Shown piece after piece: positions 5,258 to 6,742 of a stretch of 6,742 nucleotides of DNA (positions within the stretch are counted from its first letter, which is position 1; every line of letters starts with the position of its first letter). The stretch comes from Woeseiaceae bacterium (GTDB taxonomy: Bacteria; Pseudomonadota; Gammaproteobacteria; Steroidobacterales; Woeseiaceae). The stretch covers positions 1 through 6,742 of the forward strand of contig JAKEGN010000368.1 of the NCBI GenBank assembly GCA_022615525.1. The letters run 5' to 3'. The notes below the pieces were generated by a model. That model saw only the letters and a list, made by a program, of their open reading frames with translations. It ran no database searches and had not been told where the DNA came from. A program made the translations under genes and the position numbers.

Positions 5258-6309
5258 TGCAATCCACGGCTTTTCCTCGGATGCCCGACGATGCGCGGGC
5301 GCGTTATGTAGTCGATCGCGGGTACCGCCATGTTCATCAGCAGTACGGCAAATGCCACGCCATCCGCGTAGCTGCCCCAGCGCCGGATTGCGTAGATCAA
5401 AAACCCGATGCCGAATCCGTAAAACAGTCGCCCCCGCGGGCTGGTCGCCGCCGTTACCGGGTCCGTCGCAATGAAGAATGCGCCCAGGATGGTGCCGCCG
5501 CTGAACAGGTAAAAGCCGGGACTGGCGTGTACGGCGGGATCGAAGAAGTAGAAGAGTCCGGCCGGCAGCAGCAGCCCGCTCAGGACGCCAACGGGGATCT
5601 GCCAGCGGATGATCTTTTTCAGCAGCAGCCAGGCGCCGCCAATGGCCGTGAAGTTGCCGATCCATTCCCAGCCCCGTCCGCCGAAATCGCCCATCATCGG
5701 GTAAGTTCGCATCTCGTCGAACGTGCTCATCGAATTGAGGCCGGCCTTGACGACGTCGAGCGGAGTCGCGCGGCTGATCGCGTCATAACTTAAGTAATCG
5801 GGAAACGTTCCTGTGAAGGTGTAACGCGCGGTTTCATACAGACTGAGGTAGTGGTAGTCGAGGTCGCCGATTCGCGGCGCTGTCCAGAGATTGAGATCCA
5901 TCGGGAATGCCACCAGCACCACGACGTATCCCGCCATCGCCGGATTGAACAGGTTGAAACCCAGGCCTCCGTACAAGTGCTTTGCCACGACGATACCGAA
6001 CAGTGCGGCGGTTGCGGTTACCCACCAGGGGGTCAGCGCCGGCAGCGCAAAAGCCAGCAATGCGGCAGTCACCATGGCGCTGAAATCGCCGAGCACCGGC
6101 TCCACGGGACGATGGCGCAGTCGCAGCATCGCCGCTTCGCCGGCCGCGCAGAAGATTGCGGCGATGAGCAGGTTGAAAATGAATCCCGCGCCGAAGTACC
6201 ACACATAGGCGAGCGCGGCCGGTATCAGCGCATACAGGACCTGCCGCATGACAGCGGCGACGTCCGTGGACGGCGTAACAAAAGGGGCATCCCGTCGTTC
6301 GAATTCCAT
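5254..6309 (-). CDS. rnfD: Electron transport complex subunit RnfD/RsxD
   Basis: RnfD is a membrane subunit related to NqrB, with covalent FMN on the periplasmic side, and is thought to belong to the ion-translocating part of Rnf. The 351-residue product (E. coli RsxD has about the same length) has about nine or ten hydrophobic segments. Conserved landmarks are RQVLYALIPA (22-31), GGLGFNLFNPAMAGYVV (114-130) and FFIATDPVTAATSPRGRLFYG (278-298). The flavinylation motif reads D-A-I-S-R-A-T at 176-182, followed by PLD, with Thr182 as the expected FMN acceptor; Arg stands where many members have Gly. The start is the ATG at 6309, four bases after the rnfC stop. An upstream extension of 22 codons is open, but it overlaps rnfC and does not resemble RnfD. 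The stop overlaps rnfG as ATGA. Confidence 0.96.
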   Translation of the reverse strand: MEFERRDAPFVTPSTDVAAVMRQVLYALIPAALAYVWYFGAGFIFNLLIAAIFCAAGEAAMLRLRHRPVEPVLGDFSAMVTAALLAFALPALTPWWVTATAALFGIVVAKHLYGGLGFNLFNPAMAGYVVVLVAFPMDLNLWTAPRIGDLDYHYLSLYETARYTFTGTFPDYLSYDAISRATPLDVVKAGLNSMSTFDEMRTYPMMGDFGGRGWEWIGNFTAIGGAWLLLKKIIRWQIPVGVLSGLLLPAGLFYFFDPAVHASPGFYLFSGGTILGAFFIATDPVTAATSPRGRLFYGFGIGFLIYAIRRWGSYADGVAFAVLLMNMAVPAIDYITRPRIVGHPRKSRGLQ

Positions 6310-6313
6310 ACTG

Positions 6314-6742
6314 TCAGGCCTCGTCGTCCTCGCGAGCCCTGTCGCGGTTGCGTTCGAGTATTTCACGGATGGCATCGGGTCCCGCGCGCAGTGCGGCCTG
6401 CTTCTGTTCGGCTAACTCCTTTTCCCGTTGCGCCTGCTCCTGCTGCAACCGGGCCGTGCGGGCCTCGAAGCGCAGTCTGGCACGTTCGGCCCGCGCTTTC
6501 TCATCCGCCAGTTCGCGCATGCGTGCTTTGGCCCGGCGAAAATCGGCGGTCAGCGGTATGTGGCTGGGGCAGACCAGGTCGCAGCAGCCGCATTCGATGC
6601 AGTCCGTCAGGCCGTGCGCGCGAAGTTGTTTTTCGTTGTCCGAGCAGGCAAACCAGTAAAGCTGCTGCGGCTGCAAGCGAATCGGGCAAACGACCGCGCA
6701 TTCACCGCAACGTATGCACGGCTTCTCGTCGTCCGGCGGAAT
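6314..6742 (-). CDS. rnfC: Electron transport complex subunit RnfC/RsxC (partial, 5' part outside window)
   Basis: The last 142 residues are present; the frame stays open to the window edge. RnfC is the peripheral subunit that binds FMN and NADH and holds two [4Fe-4S] clusters, exchanging electrons with RnfB/ferredoxin. Both cluster motifs are visible, numbered from the first residue in the window: Cys9-X2-Cys12-X2-Cys15-X3-Cys19-Pro and Cys48-X2-Cys51-X2-Cys54-X3-Cys58-Pro. The segment LQPQQLYWFACSDNE between them is typical of RnfC. The tail from about 65 to 142 is rich in Ala, Arg, Glu and Gln and probably forms a long helix or coiled coil. It is far shorter than the repeated Ala/Lys/Gln extension of E. 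coli RsxC. The gene is followed by rnfD after four bases. The N-terminal FMN/NADH-binding part cannot be examined. Confidence 0.96.
   Translation of the reverse strand: MPPDDEKPCIRCGECAVVCPIRLQPQQLYWFACSDNEKQLRAHGLTDCIECGCCDLVCPSHIPLTADFRRAKARMRELADEKARAERARLRFEARTARLQQEQAQREKELAEQKQAALRAGPDAIREILERNRDRAREDDEA

Overview
This is a high-GC, densely packed stretch in which every gene I can support lies on the minus strand, so the text below reads from high to low coordinates. The order rnfC-rnfD-rnfG-rnfE-nth is the one known from Escherichia coli (rsxCDGE-nth). Together with the DUF1841 gene after nth and the close match of Nth to the E. coli enzyme, including identical positions for all its key residues, it points to a gammaproteobacterium. 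I cannot name a genus.

Region 1 (6742-3939) is the distal half of an Rnf/Rsx operon: the C-terminal part of rnfC with two [4Fe-4S] motifs, then complete rnfD, rnfG and rnfE. Rnf is a membrane complex that moves electrons between ferredoxin and NAD while moving ions. In E. coli the Rsx version keeps SoxR reduced. Both expected flavinylation sites are visible, one in RnfD and one in RnfG, each with a small departure from the textbook SGAT form.

Region 2 (3935-2854) holds nth (endonuclease III, starting at TTG right after the rnfE stop) and a DUF1841 gene of unknown function coupled to it by an ATGA overlap.

Region 3 (2800-473) is a three-gene set, DUF692/MNIO - DUF2063 - DoxX. This is the maturation part of the copper-related RiPP systems known as bufferin (bufBCD) or Hvf (hvfBCX). 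The cysteine-rich precursor gene that normally comes first is not present; only 53 noncoding bases separate the MNIO gene from DUF1841.

Region 4 (410-1) is the start of a secreted alpha/beta hydrolase of the homoserine O-acetyltransferase-like group; it runs off the window before the catalytic serine.

Junctions are tight: four ATGA overlaps, one 17-base overlap, spacers of 3 and 4 bases, and only two gaps above 50 bases. I found no convincing terminator or promoter, no tRNA or rRNA gene, no mobile element and no CRISPR array. The most interesting point is the apparently intact MNIO maturase set without a substrate peptide, placed directly behind an Rnf-nth operon.
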